Part shown: piece after piece, positions 16,582 to 25,556 of the stretch
Layout: each line of letters starts with the position of its first letter
How positions within the stretch are numbered: the first letter of the stretch is position 1
From: JAEZDR01 sp039811185
GTDB taxonomy: Bacteria > Bacteroidota > Bacteroidia > Chitinophagales > Chitinophagaceae
Direction: 5' to 3'
NCBI GenBank assembly: GCA_039811185.1
Contig: JBDHYF010000002.1
Location: 186,001-250,000, forward strand
DNA: 64,000 nucleotides
Program-made: the position numbers and the translations under genes
The notes under the pieces: model-generated
Databases searched by the model: none
What the model was told of the DNA's origin: nothing
Seen by the model: only the letters and a program-made list of their open reading frames with translations

Positions 16582-18924
16582 TTAAACGTTGTATTTTTTC
16601 TTTTTAAGTTTTTTCCACCAGGGAGATTTTCTCACTATATCCTGTGTATCGGTTTTGGTTTTCAACTGCGCATCCACCACAGCAATATTAGCCATATTAA
16701 TAATGTTGCGAACGCTGCTGCCCAACTGTAATACGTGAACAGGTTTTTTTAATCCTAACAAAATTGGGCCAATTGCATCGGTATTGCCAATTTCTTTTAA
16801 AAGATTAAATGAGATATTGCCCGCCGAAAGATTCGGAAAGATGAGTACGTTGGCTTCCTGATCCACAAGTTGGCTGAAGGGATAATTTTCTTTCAGGATG
16901 TCTTTATTAAAAGCGAGGGTTGCCTGCATTTCACCATCTACAATCAGCGACGGATTTTTTTGTTTGATGAGTTGTGTTGCGGCGGAAACCATTTTTGCTT
17001 CTGCGGAGTCGTTGCTTCCAAAATTGCTGTAGCTCAACATGGCAATGCGCGGTGTAATGTTGAAGGTGCGTACTTCGCGCGCCACCATCAGCGCAATTTC
17101 TGAAAGCTCTTCGGCATCGGGATTATAGTTTACGGTGGTATCGGCTAAAAACAGCGGGCCGCGCTTGGTGAGCAGTAAGTACATGCCTGCTATTTTCTTG
17201 CATCCTTCTTCTTTTCCGATAATCTGTAAGGCCGGACGAATTGCATCTGCATAATTTTTTGTAAGCCCGCTAATCAGAGCGTCGGCTTCTCCGGTTTCCA
17301 CCATCATACAACCAAAGTGCATACGGTCCTTCATCACCTTTTTACTCTCATAATAATTATAACCTTTGCGCTGACGTTTCTTAAAGAACAATTCGCCAAA
17401 GGCATTTCGTTTTTCTTCCATAGCATCGCTCCGCGGATCGATGATGGGAATATCGGCAAGGTCGATTCGGTTTTGTTCGGCAATGCGTTTAATTTTTGCT
17501 TCTTCGCCCAAAAGGATAGGGAAGGCAACACCTTCATCATAAATAATTGCTGCGGCTTTCAAAATTTTCTGATTGTCGGCTTCTGCAAACACAAGGCGTT
17601 TAGGGTCGCGACGGGCCTTACTTCCAATTACTCTGATCAGCTGGTTGTCGAGTCCGAGGCGTTTATTTAATTCTATTTTATATGCATCCCAATCATCGAT
17701 TGTTTGTTGTGCAATGCCGCTGCTGATAGCTGCTTTGGCCACAGCCGGAGCAACAGTTTCCAATAAGCGCGGATCGAGTGGTTTTGGAATAATGTACTCC
17801 GGTCCAAACACTAAATGTTTTTGGTTGTAGGCAAGATTAACGATGTCTGGGACGGGTGTTTTTGCCAGTTCGGCAAGTGCATGTACAGCGGCAAGTTTCA
17901 TTTGTTCGTTTATCTGTGTAGCCCGCACATCCAGTGCCCCGCGAAAGATGTAGGGAAAGCCGAGTACATTGTTTACCTGATTGGGATAATCGCTGCGGCC
18001 GGTGGCAACAATAATGTCTTTTCTGCTGCCGGCGGCAGTTTCGTAGGCTACCTCCGGATCGGGATTGGCAAGCGCAAAAACCACCGGATTTTTTGCCATG
18101 CTTTTTATCATTTCAGCTGTTAAAACGTTGCCGACACTTAAACCAACAAAGGCATCGGCATTCTGCAAAGCCCCGGCGAGCGTGGTGCCTGAATCTTTTA
18201 CGGCAAAGCGTTTTTTTATTTCATCAAGATCGGTGCGCCCGCTATGCAGTACGCCATCTTTATCAAAAATGGTGAAATTGCTGTATTGCGCTCCCAGCGC
18301 TACATACAGCTGCACACAAGCCATTGCGGCGGCGCCGGCGCCATTCACCACAATTTTAATTTTATCAATTTTCTTCCGCTGTAATTCCAGTGCATTTAAC
18401 AGTGCGGCTCCGCTGATAATGGCCGTACCATGCTGGTCGTCGTGCATCACCGGAATCTGAAGTTGTTCGCGAAGCATTTTCTCAATCACAAAACATTCAG
18501 GCGCCTTAATATCTTCCAGATTAATGCCGCCGAAGGTGGGTTCGAGCGCCTTTACGATGCTTACAAACTTCTCCGGGTTTTTTTCGTTAATCTCAATATC
18601 GAAAACATCAATGTCAGAGAAAATTTTAAACAGCACCGCTTTCCCTTCCATCACGGGCTTGCTCGCTTCGGCGCCGATATCGCCCAGCCCAAGAACCGCC
18701 GTTCCGTTGGTAATCACTGCCACCAAATTGCCTTTTGCTGTGTATTTATATACCGCTTCCTTATTATTAAAAATCTCTTTACATGGTTCTGCCACACCCG
18801 GACTGTAGGCCAGCGACAGATCGCGCTGCGACTTGGCTTCCTTTGTAGGTACAACTTCAATTTTTCCCGGGCGTTTGCCGGCATGGTACTCCAGTGCCTG
18901 CTCTCTTTTTAGGTCTTTTTGCAT
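16582..18924 (-). CDS. maeB: NADP-dependent malic enzyme with C-terminal phosphotransacetylase-like domain
   Basis: A 780-residue MaeB-type enzyme converting malate to pyruvate, CO2 and NADPH. Residues about 1-430 are the malic enzyme domain (SLAYSPGVAEPC, MHDDQHGTAIISGAALLNAL, VNGAGAAAMACVQLYVALGA). Residues about 440-770 resemble phosphotransacetylase (LVFAEADNQKILKAA, NLSAGNISFNLLKEIG, AIGPILLGLKKPVHVLQLGSS), a part that is regulatory rather than catalytic in studied MaeB proteins. The ATG at 18924 (MQKDLKREQALEYHAG) matches the family; a start 14 codons earlier is less likely. It probably leads a unit with the MlaE-like permease. NADPH from it could feed the fatty-acid genes on either side. 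Confidence 0.95.
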   Translation of the reverse strand: MQKDLKREQALEYHAGKRPGKIEVVPTKEAKSQRDLSLAYSPGVAEPCKEIFNNKEAVYKYTAKGNLVAVITNGTAVLGLGDIGAEASKPVMEGKAVLFKIFSDIDVFDIEINEKNPEKFVSIVKALEPTFGGINLEDIKAPECFVIEKMLREQLQIPVMHDDQHGTAIISGAALLNALELQRKKIDKIKIVVNGAGAAAMACVQLYVALGAQYSNFTIFDKDGVLHSGRTDLDEIKKRFAVKDSGTTLAGALQNADAFVGLSVGNVLTAEMIKSMAKNPVVFALANPDPEVAYETAAGSRKDIIVATGRSDYPNQVNNVLGFPYIFRGALDVRATQINEQMKLAAVHALAELAKTPVPDIVNLAYNQKHLVFGPEYIIPKPLDPRLLETVAPAVAKAAISSGIAQQTIDDWDAYKIELNKRLGLDNQLIRVIGSKARRDPKRLVFAEADNQKILKAAAIIYDEGVAFPILLGEEAKIKRIAEQNRIDLADIPIIDPRSDAMEEKRNAFGELFFKKRQRKGYNYYESKKVMKDRMHFGCMMVETGEADALISGLTKNYADAIRPALQIIGKEEGCKKIAGMYLLLTKRGPLFLADTTVNYNPDAEELSEIALMVAREVRTFNITPRIAMLSYSNFGSNDSAEAKMVSAATQLIKQKNPSLIVDGEMQATLAFNKDILKENYPFSQLVDQEANVLIFPNLSAGNISFNLLKEIGNTDAIGPILLGLKKPVHVLQLGSSVRNIINMANIAVVDAQLKTKTDTQDIVRKSPWWKKLKKKKYNV

Positions 18925-19037
18925 AGTAAATCTCTTCACACAAACGATGTGCTGAAAACACCGCAAATTACAGTAGCCGAACCAAAACCTCCATCTTGTT
19001 TTTTACTGTTTTGATAAATCGTTTTATAAATGAAATC

Positions 19038-19045
19038 TATCTTTA
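19038..19045 (+). promoter_or_regulatory. Likely -7 element of the fabH unit
   Basis: TATCTTTA matches seven of the eight positions scored loosely in TAnnTTTG (last base A instead of G). It lies about 57 bases before the preferred fabH start and opposite the malic enzyme promoter region. Confidence 0.4.
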
Positions 19046-19102
19046 CGCTTCTTTGCAAATTAAAAAAGCCGGCTGCACATGGCAGTTGGTGCATTTAAAA
19101 TC

Positions 19103-20149
19103 ATGATCAAATCGAAAATAGCGGGTGTTGGAATGTACGTTCCCGCGAATGTGTACACCAACAACGATTTAAAAAAATATATGGATACCAGCGATGAATG
19201 GATTCAGGAACGCACGGGTATTCAGGAAAGACGCTATGCACATCGCACAAATGAAACCACCACCACAATGGGCGTTGAGGCAGCAAAAATTGCGATTGAA
19301 CGCGCAGGTATCACTTCCAACGACATCGACTTTATTGTGTTTGCCACACTGTCGCCCGACTATTATTTTCCGGGTTGCGGAGTGCTGGTGCAGCGCGCCA
19401 TGAAGATGAAGGAAGTGGGTGCGCTCGATGTGCGCAATCAGTGCAGCGGTTTTATTTATGCGCTGAGTGTTGCCGATCAGTTTATTAAAACGGGCATGTA
19501 TAAAAACATACTCGTTATTGGAAGCGAAAAGCACTCGTTTGGATTAGATTTCAGCACGCGCGGCCGCAATGTGTCGGTAATTTTTGGCGATGGCGCCGGT
19601 GCGGTTGTATTGCAGCCCACGCAAGACGAACATTCGGGCATTCTAAGTACGCACCTGCATAGCGACGGTGAGAGTGCCGAAATTCTTGCTATGTACAATC
19701 CCGGTACACACGCCAATGTTTGGCAGAAAGGGCTGGCCACTTTTGATGATGCAGAAATAGGAGAAATGTTCTTTAGTCATAGAATGATTGATGAGGGCCA
19801 GATTTTCCCAACCATGGATGGGCCGGCTGTATTTAAAAAAGCGGTGGTGAAATTTCCGGAGGTGATTATGGAAGCGCTGAATGCAAACGGACATCAGCCA
19901 TCGGATCTCGCCTTGTTAATTCCACACCAGGCGAATTTGCGCATTTCTCAGTTTGTACAACAGAAGATGCAATTGCGCGACGACCAGGTTTTCAATAACA
20001 TCCAAAAATACGGAAACACTACGGCGGCAAGCGTTCCCATTGCGCTTTGCGAAGCCTGGGAAGCAGGAAAAATTAAGAACGGTGACTTGGTTTGTTTGGC
20101 TGCATTCGGCAGTGGATTTACATGGGCAAGCGCCCTATTAAAATGGTAA
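19103..20149 (+). CDS. fabH: Beta-ketoacyl-ACP synthase III
   Basis: The initiating condensing enzyme of fatty acid synthesis, 348 residues, joining an acyl-CoA primer to malonyl-ACP. The Cys-His-Asn triad is visible: C114 in VRNQCSGFIYAL, His in LIPHQANLRI and Asn in YGNTTAASVPIAL. The start at 19103 (MIKSKIAGVGMYVP) fits the family; an ATG at 19079 would add eight residues. In Bacteroidota this enzyme often uses branched primers, which cannot be judged here. A small exported protein and a lipid kinase follow with gaps of 3 and -1 bases, which suggests a lipid-related operon. Confidence 0.95.
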   Translation: MIKSKIAGVGMYVPANVYTNNDLKKYMDTSDEWIQERTGIQERRYAHRTNETTTTMGVEAAKIAIERAGITSNDIDFIVFATLSPDYYFPGCGVLVQRAMKMKEVGALDVRNQCSGFIYALSVADQFIKTGMYKNILVIGSEKHSFGLDFSTRGRNVSVIFGDGAGAVVLQPTQDEHSGILSTHLHSDGESAEILAMYNPGTHANVWQKGLATFDDAEIGEMFFSHRMIDEGQIFPTMDGPAVFKKAVVKFPEVIMEALNANGHQPSDLALLIPHQANLRISQFVQQKMQLRDDQVFNNIQKYGNTTAASVPIALCEAWEAGKIKNGDLVCLAAFGSGFTWASALLKW

Positions 20150-20152
20150 TAT

Positions 20153-20575
20153 ATGCGTTATATCATCACATTCATTTTTTGCACGTTTGTGTTGTTTGCC
20201 GGTGCGCAGGACAAATACAAAATTTCTTTGTATAACGATGTTGACCTTGTGGAAAAACAGGTAGACGAAAATGTGCCGGTTTTAAAAATTGGTTCCGACA
20301 AGGACCTGCGGTTGTTGGTTCGGTACCGATCGGACGAGATGAACTATACCAATAAGATGAGGCGGCAGTATTTTTTGTTTGATGAAAGTGACATAGAACT
20401 GTTTAGTGTGCAACTGCTCGCAAACGAAGGAAGAGCCGAAATTAGTTTACCAAAAAGTGCGTTGAAAAAAAAGCAAATGCTGACACTTTATACCGTTTCT
20501 TATCCCACCGATCCGGAACTGGCGGCGAAAGTGAAACTGAGAAGGGTGAAGCTTGCTTTACTTAGTGTTGAATAA
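20153..20575 (+). CDS. Small exported protein of unknown function
   Basis: I do not recognise this 140-residue protein. It has a signal peptide (MRYIITFIFCTFVLFAGAQ) followed by a short, mostly beta-stranded domain rich in Lys, Asp and Glu. There is no cysteine after cleavage and no membrane helix, so a periplasmic location is likely. It begins 3 bases after fabH and its stop overlaps the start of the lipid kinase gene (TAATG), so it is almost certainly co-translated with them. That position suggests a role in lipid or envelope homeostasis, but this is inferred from context only. Confidence 0.72.
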   Translation: MRYIITFIFCTFVLFAGAQDKYKISLYNDVDLVEKQVDENVPVLKIGSDKDLRLLVRYRSDEMNYTNKMRRQYFLFDESDIELFSVQLLANEGRAEISLPKSALKKKQMLTLYTVSYPTDPELAAKVKLRRVKLALLSVE

Positions 20576-21483
20576 TGAGCGAACGAAAAATTTTATACCT
20601 GTATAACCCGATATCGGGAGGTATTAAGAAGAAGCAACTGATTAAGCAAATCATCAAACACACCGTTGCAAAAGCCATTGCGTTTGAGTTTATTGAAACG
20701 AACGATTTGGGTGAATACGGTTTTCTGAAAGACAAAATCAGAAACGATGGATTCACCGATGTGGTGATTATGGGTGGCGATGGAACGGCTAACCATATTA
20801 TCGGTGCGCTTCATACCGAAAACGTAAACTTCGGCATTATTCCACTTGGCAGTGGTAACGGACTGGCTTTTGCAGCAAACATTCCCAAAAAGCCGCTGAC
20901 GGCGCTAGAGATTATCTTTAACGGACACACAAAAATCACCGACGCCTTTTGGGTAAACAATACGTTTAGTTGTATGTTGAGCGGACTCGGATTAGATGCT
21001 CAGGTAGCGCACGATTTTGCTACGAAAGCAAAAAGAGGGCTGCTTACCTACACACAACAAAGCTTGCTGAGCTTTTTTAAAGCCACGCCCTATCAGTTTG
21101 AAATTACCCTTGCCGACGGACACTCGTTTTTCACTGATGCATTCTTCATTAGCATCGCTAACAGCAATCAGTTCGGCAATCAGGTTACCATAGCGCCGGA
21201 AGCCCGCCTGAACGATGGTTTGCTCGACGTTATTATTGTGCAGAAAATGAACAAGCTCCGACTGCCATTCGCAATTTTAAAACAGCTCCGCGGCAACAAC
21301 CGGCTGCAAAAAATGGTGGAGGACATTTCTACCAACAACATTCTTTATTTTCAAACGCCGGCCATCTCCATAAAAAATCCGAAGCTGGCGCCTTTGCATG
21401 TGGATGGAGAACCGCATCCTGCAACCGACAAAATCGAAGTAAAAATATTTCGCAACTGTTTCCGGCTTATTCAGCCCGCTTAG
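20575..21483 (+). CDS. Diacylglycerol/lipid kinase, DagK/YegS family
   Basis: A 302-residue lipid kinase with the diacylglycerol kinase catalytic fold. The N-terminal ILYLYNPISGG and the nucleotide-binding motif VVIMGGDGTANHIIGAL are followed by IPLGSGNGLAFA, the second family motif. The C-terminal domain is beta-rich and ends HVDGEPHPATDKIEVKIFRNCFRLIQPA, as in YegS/BmrU. The product would phosphorylate diacylglycerol, a sphingoid base or a related lipid; Bacteroidota make sphingolipids, so that substrate is possible. Its last 17 bases overlap the end of the convergent patatin gene. Confidence 0.9.
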   Translation: MSERKILYLYNPISGGIKKKQLIKQIIKHTVAKAIAFEFIETNDLGEYGFLKDKIRNDGFTDVVIMGGDGTANHIIGALHTENVNFGIIPLGSGNGLAFAANIPKKPLTALEIIFNGHTKITDAFWVNNTFSCMLSGLGLDAQVAHDFATKAKRGLLTYTQQSLLSFFKATPYQFEITLADGHSFFTDAFFISIANSNQFGNQVTIAPEARLNDGLLDVIIVQKMNKLRLPFAILKQLRGNNRLQKMVEDISTNNILYFQTPAISIKNPKLAPLHVDGEPHPATDKIEVKIFRNCFRLIQPA

Positions 21484-23725
21484 TATTTCCGGCTTCTGTG
21501 ACCGGATACAAATTCCGGATCTTCCTGAAGCTGCTCAGATTTAATGAATCGAAGAGGGTTTGGCGGATGTCCTTTTTTTCGGCTGTAGTAAGGTGAAAGC
21601 TTAAAGAGGCCGGCGCATCCTGCTTTGCGGGGATGTATTGAAACCATACAAAATGCAGGTTGCTTCCGTAAAGTTTTTTCGCAAATGCAAGCTGATCGCC
21701 CTGCGTATAATCCTGCATCCGGTACCAATTGTTTTGCAGCAGGAGAAAAGGCTTTGTCGCGGTATTGAGCAGCCCCGGCGGATCTTCATCCACCTCCCAT
21801 TTTTTCATCTCCCGGTCTCTTATTTGAATCACCACAACCTTAGCAGTATTTTGTTTAAACCACGCTTTAAAGTTTACAATCATTTTTAAAGCAGTTTCCA
21901 GGCCTGTATTGTCGCGCAGCCCGGCATCCATCACATCGATAATGGGACGAGTGGGCATCCATACATTCGGTAAAACATAAGGGAAAGTGGCATTCATTCT
22001 CAGTGCGGAAGTAAGGCCAAGGTTTTGTGGTTGCTGCAAATGAAAATAGCTTTGGAAATCGATCGCATCAATATTCCCTACCAATTCATTGGCGGTATCA
22101 AGGTTGCGCATAAGAAACCGATACGGCATGGTTCCTATCAACATTCTCCGACCGTCCATAGTGATGACATTGCTGATAAGCATCGACGGAATTTTTCCCG
22201 AATCTTCAAAGGGTTGATAGCTGCCAATAGTTTTTTGAAGCGTATTTCCCGTATTGGTGTTGAATTGTTTTTCAAACGCATAGCCGCGGTCCTTCTTGTA
22301 GGTGTAACCCAGTACCCGGGCGGTTTTGGTAGCGCTGATAAGGTCGCGTGAAACCAAAGATGAAAACAACGGGTTTAATAAATCTTTGCCCATTGCATCG
22401 CTGTATTTTTTATCCTGTAAATAGAGATCAGGATGTTGTAACCGTTGCAAATACAGCTCTCTGAAGTAGGCGGCGCCCAACATTCCGCCCGAGGCACCCG
22501 ATATAAAAACCGTTTGCTTTAAAAAGTTACCGCTTGTAATGCTGTCGAGTTGCTGCAATACGTTCATCGTAAAGTTTGCGCTCCTCAGTCCTCCACCGCT
22601 TACGCATAAAATATATGCTACCGGTTTCTCTTCGCTTTGTTGCAGCTTCCAGGCATCAAGACGTGAAATAAACCGCAGTTTGTCCGACTCAATATTTGCT
22701 GCCGATGCAATGGTGTCCATCACTGCTTCCGAATAAACCGGCCACTCGTGCTTCTTGGTGTAATCCAGTCCATAAGCCTGATTGCGCGTTTCGATGATTT
22801 GGTTGCGATACAAAAAATTGAAGAACAAATACACCAAAATTACCAGCGGCACACTCCACGACCGGAAGAAAAAAGAGGTTGCGGCGGCCACACTGATGAG
22901 GATAGAAAAAAGAATGGTAACACTTGCAGCCGCAGGAAATACAAAAACCGGATTATCCATCAGGTAACCCACTACAAACAAAAATGCAAGCGCCGCAAAC
23001 ACTGCCACCACCGCGGCAATATGGTGTTTTTTAAAGATGGTATCTAAAAACTCAGCGCTGTAATACCGTACATCGCGCGCCCTTCTTAAGCCAAGCTTCG
23101 CACTCAAAAACCATTTTACATCCATATCGGAATTGAGCTTTTCGGGCGAAACAACTTTTCGTTTAGACGAATGAATGTATCGGTTATTGGCAGCAAGAAG
23201 AAAAGGCGCAAAGGTTTTGAAAATGCGTTTGTCGGCACCAAAGAAGTAAAAAAACGACAAAGACGTAATCAGCAGAAAGCCCGTTCCGAATCCCAAGATC
23301 AACCACACTATAGCACCCCACGACAGTAACTGATGATGATGCGAATACACAACCGCCTTGTAACAATAAAACACGAGAAACACCAACGGAATTACAGCGT
23401 TATTAATATAGAACTTCAGGAACGGCTGGGCGGTAGTGGCCAGGAATTTTATATGCCGGGCATGTAAAATAAAAGTGGCAATGTTCCATGCCATTACAAA
23501 AATGGCGATGGCAACACCCACCATAAACGTGCTTAAAAAGTTTACTTTGCCCAGGTATTCAGGACTAAGAAACAAAGCATTGGCGCCAAAGGGCCGCATA
23601 AACGAACCGGAAACGGTGGCAAAAAGGATAAACCAAAATAGCAGAAAAACCTGATAACGTCTGAAATGTAATACCACCAGCTGAAATGGCAGCGAGTAAT
23701 AAAAGTATTCCAGATATTTTTTCAT
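21467..23725 (-). CDS. Patatin-like phospholipase with N-terminal membrane domain
   Basis: A 752-residue protein. The first 330 or so residues hold several hydrophobic helices in pairs (for example FLLFWFILFATVSGSF and MVGVAIAIFVMAWNIATFI). The second half is a patatin-type hydrolase: oxyanion region VSGGGLRSANF, nucleophile elbow GASGG with S412, and the partner aspartate D600 in VMDAGLRDNTG. It would deacylate membrane lipids from the cytoplasmic side. ATG 23725 (MKKYLEYFYYSLP) is chosen; an upstream frame extension runs into ctaA. The gene starts two bases after ctaA ends. Confidence 0.85.
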   Translation of the reverse strand: MKKYLEYFYYSLPFQLVVLHFRRYQVFLLFWFILFATVSGSFMRPFGANALFLSPEYLGKVNFLSTFMVGVAIAIFVMAWNIATFILHARHIKFLATTAQPFLKFYINNAVIPLVFLVFYCYKAVVYSHHHQLLSWGAIVWLILGFGTGFLLITSLSFFYFFGADKRIFKTFAPFLLAANNRYIHSSKRKVVSPEKLNSDMDVKWFLSAKLGLRRARDVRYYSAEFLDTIFKKHHIAAVVAVFAALAFLFVVGYLMDNPVFVFPAAASVTILFSILISVAAATSFFFRSWSVPLVILVYLFFNFLYRNQIIETRNQAYGLDYTKKHEWPVYSEAVMDTIASAANIESDKLRFISRLDAWKLQQSEEKPVAYILCVSGGGLRSANFTMNVLQQLDSITSGNFLKQTVFISGASGGMLGAAYFRELYLQRLQHPDLYLQDKKYSDAMGKDLLNPLFSSLVSRDLISATKTARVLGYTYKKDRGYAFEKQFNTNTGNTLQKTIGSYQPFEDSGKIPSMLISNVITMDGRRMLIGTMPYRFLMRNLDTANELVGNIDAIDFQSYFHLQQPQNLGLTSALRMNATFPYVLPNVWMPTRPIIDVMDAGLRDNTGLETALKMIVNFKAWFKQNTAKVVVIQIRDREMKKWEVDEDPPGLLNTATKPFLLLQNNWYRMQDYTQGDQLAFAKKLYGSNLHFVWFQYIPAKQDAPASLSFHLTTAEKKDIRQTLFDSLNLSSFRKIRNLYPVTEAGNTKRAE

Positions 23726-23727
23726 TG

Positions 23728-24801
23728 TCAGAGCGTTCTGTTTTGGTTTTTCCGGGTAAGCAGATACAAACTGTACACCAATGTAAGCATCAACACCATC
23801 CCCGCAATCTGATGTAGCTGTGCCATCCACTCAAATGAACCCCATCCGTTAGCCGTAATGGATGTACTGTTTAACACGGTGAATATACCAAGCAAAACCT
23901 GCAAGATTACGCATAGCGGAAATATCCACGATGTCCGTTTCAAGAGCGAGTGTTGGGGCAACGATTTCTTTATTCTCATCCAAAAAATGAAAATGAAAAT
24001 CACAAGGAGATAAGCGAGGTTACGATGAACGAAGTGGATGAGAATCGGATTGTCAATAAAGTTAATGAGCAGTGGCTGATGCGAAAACATAAACGATGGT
24101 AGATAAGAGCCGTTGATATCGGGCCAGGTATGGGCAGCCGGCGCTGCTTTATGTCCGGCCATCAGCGCGCCGTAACTGAGTTGTATGGCAAGCAGCAAAA
24201 GAATAAGCCGGTTTAAGTTTTTCAGCGGCCGGTTTACCACCTTTTGTTGTTGGGGTATCAGCAGCTTTAGCGCAAACCAAAATGTGTAGGCAACGGTAAG
24301 CATAGCGAAGATAAAGTGAAGCGCCAACCGTGTGGGCTTAACATAAATCGCATCGCCGGTAAGGCCGCTTGCCACCATTATCCAGCCGATGGCTCCCTGA
24401 AATGCACCAAGCAAAAAAAGGCAAACGAACGGAACGATCATTTCATCTTTAATGCGTTTCTGAAACAAGAAAACAACGAAGCCTACGGCGAAGACAACAC
24501 CAATCAGCCGTGCCCAAAGCCGGTGCAGCCACTCCCAAAAAAAGATAAACTTAAAATCGTTGAGCGTGAAGTCGTTGTTCAACAACTGATACTGCGGTGT
24601 TTGCTGATAGCGTTGAAACTCGTGTTGCCATTCCGCCGCATTCAGTGGTGGCAGCGTTCCGGTAATCACTTCCCACTTTGTGATCGATAAACCACTTCCG
24701 GTAAGCCTTGTAATACCTCCAAGTGCGATCTGGACAATCAGCATGATAACACCCGCCAACAGCCACATGGCAACCGGTCGGCTCGATTTATGAACATTCA
24801 T
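23728..24801 (-). CDS. ctaA: Heme A synthase (COX15/CtaA family)
   Basis: A multi-helix membrane enzyme of 357 residues that oxidises heme O to heme A for aa3-type oxidases. The four heme-associated histidines typical of the family are visible in FFWEWLHRLWARLIG, LALHFIFAMLTV, IHFVHRNLAYLLV and MAQLHQIAGMVL, and the N-terminus has GGITRLTGSGLSITKWEV, the family signature. Eight hydrophobic segments are seen. The ATG at 24801 (MNVHKSSRPVAMW) fits; the frame continues upstream for 18 codons past the promoter. The rest of the oxidase genes are not in the window. Confidence 0.94.
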   Translation of the reverse strand: MNVHKSSRPVAMWLLAGVIMLIVQIALGGITRLTGSGLSITKWEVITGTLPPLNAAEWQHEFQRYQQTPQYQLLNNDFTLNDFKFIFFWEWLHRLWARLIGVVFAVGFVVFLFQKRIKDEMIVPFVCLFLLGAFQGAIGWIMVASGLTGDAIYVKPTRLALHFIFAMLTVAYTFWFALKLLIPQQQKVVNRPLKNLNRLILLLLAIQLSYGALMAGHKAAPAAHTWPDINGSYLPSFMFSHQPLLINFIDNPILIHFVHRNLAYLLVIFIFIFWMRIKKSLPQHSLLKRTSWIFPLCVILQVLLGIFTVLNSTSITANGWGSFEWMAQLHQIAGMVLMLTLVYSLYLLTRKNQNRTL

Positions 24802-24838
24802 TTTTACTTCTTTCAATATGTTTTTCGTTGTAAATAAA

Positions 24839-24846
24839 CAAAGGTA
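24839..24846 (-). promoter_or_regulatory. Promoter -7 element of ctaA
   Basis: The minus strand reads TACCTTTG, an exact TAnnTTTG match, about 37 bases before the ctaA start. No clear -33 TTTG is seen at the ideal distance. Confidence 0.5.
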
Positions 24847-24910
24847 AAAGCACATCGTTTTGTACAGGGCTGTTTCTTCAGGTTTATTTTGATGGTTTCA
24901 ACAACATCTC

Positions 24911-24918
24911 CATCTTTA
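24911..24918 (+). promoter_or_regulatory. Likely -7 element of rnhB (leaderless arrangement)
   Basis: CATCTTTA, a weak match to TAnnTTTG, lies four bases before the rnhB GTG start codon. This is the same close spacing seen at rsgA, cysS, rlmD and other genes in the window, which raises its weight. Confidence 0.35.
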
Positions 24919-24922
24919 CAAC

Positions 24923-25555
24923 GTGCTAAAACCGTTTTTTCAGCGTGAATTAATTGAAGCCGGCTGCGATGAAGCAGGCCGTGGTTGTTTTGCAGGGCCA
25001 GTGTTTGCCGCCGCTGTGATATTGCCGTCAAACTTTTTTCATCCGGAGTTAAACGACAGCAAACTGATGAAACCGGTGCAGCGCGAAATGCTGAAAGGGT
25101 ATATTAAAGAACATGCAATCTGTTATGCCGTTGCCATGGTCGACAACAACGAGATTGATGCCATTAACATTTTGCAGGCATCGTTTAAAGCTATGCACCT
25201 TGCCCTTGATAAACTGAAGAAACGGCCAAAACTGATTTTAGTAGACGGCAACCGCTTCCGGCCTTATCGTACTACAAAACATCACTGCATTATAAAAGGC
25301 GATGCGCAGTACGCAAGTATAGCTGCTGCAAGCGTTCTGGCAAAAACGGCCCGCGATGCCTACATGAAAAAACTGCACAAAGAGTTTCCTGCATACAACT
25401 GGATTTCCAACAAGGGATACGGCACATCCGAACACCGCACAGCCATCGAAACACACGGACTAACATCATACCACCGCAAAAGCTTCAACATCCTGTCCGC
25501 ACAGCCATCGCTGTTTCAGCACGCCGACTTTATTGAAGACGATGGGCCCTGTTAA
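24923..25555 (+). CDS. rnhB: Ribonuclease HII
   Basis: The 210-residue nuclease that removes RNA primers and single ribonucleotides from DNA. The first catalytic acidic pair is D16-E17 in EAGCDEAGRGCFAGPV; further family motifs are KLILVDGNRF and ASVLAKTARDAYMKKL, followed by NKGYGTSEHRTAI. The start codon is GTG at 24923. The gene runs divergently from ctaA and ends one base from the convergent hydrolase gene. Confidence 0.95.
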   Translation: MLKPFFQRELIEAGCDEAGRGCFAGPVFAAAVILPSNFFHPELNDSKLMKPVQREMLKGYIKEHAICYAVAMVDNNEIDAINILQASFKAMHLALDKLKKRPKLILVDGNRFRPYRTTKHHCIIKGDAQYASIAAASVLAKTARDAYMKKLHKEFPAYNWISNKGYGTSEHRTAIETHGLTSYHRKSFNILSAQPSLFQHADFIEDDGPC

Positions 25556-25556
25556 C

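Noticed and set aside
18430..18912. A 160-codon plus-strand frame inside the malic enzyme gene
   Set aside because: The opposite strand encodes conserved MaeB motifs throughout, and this frame shows no family and no start context.
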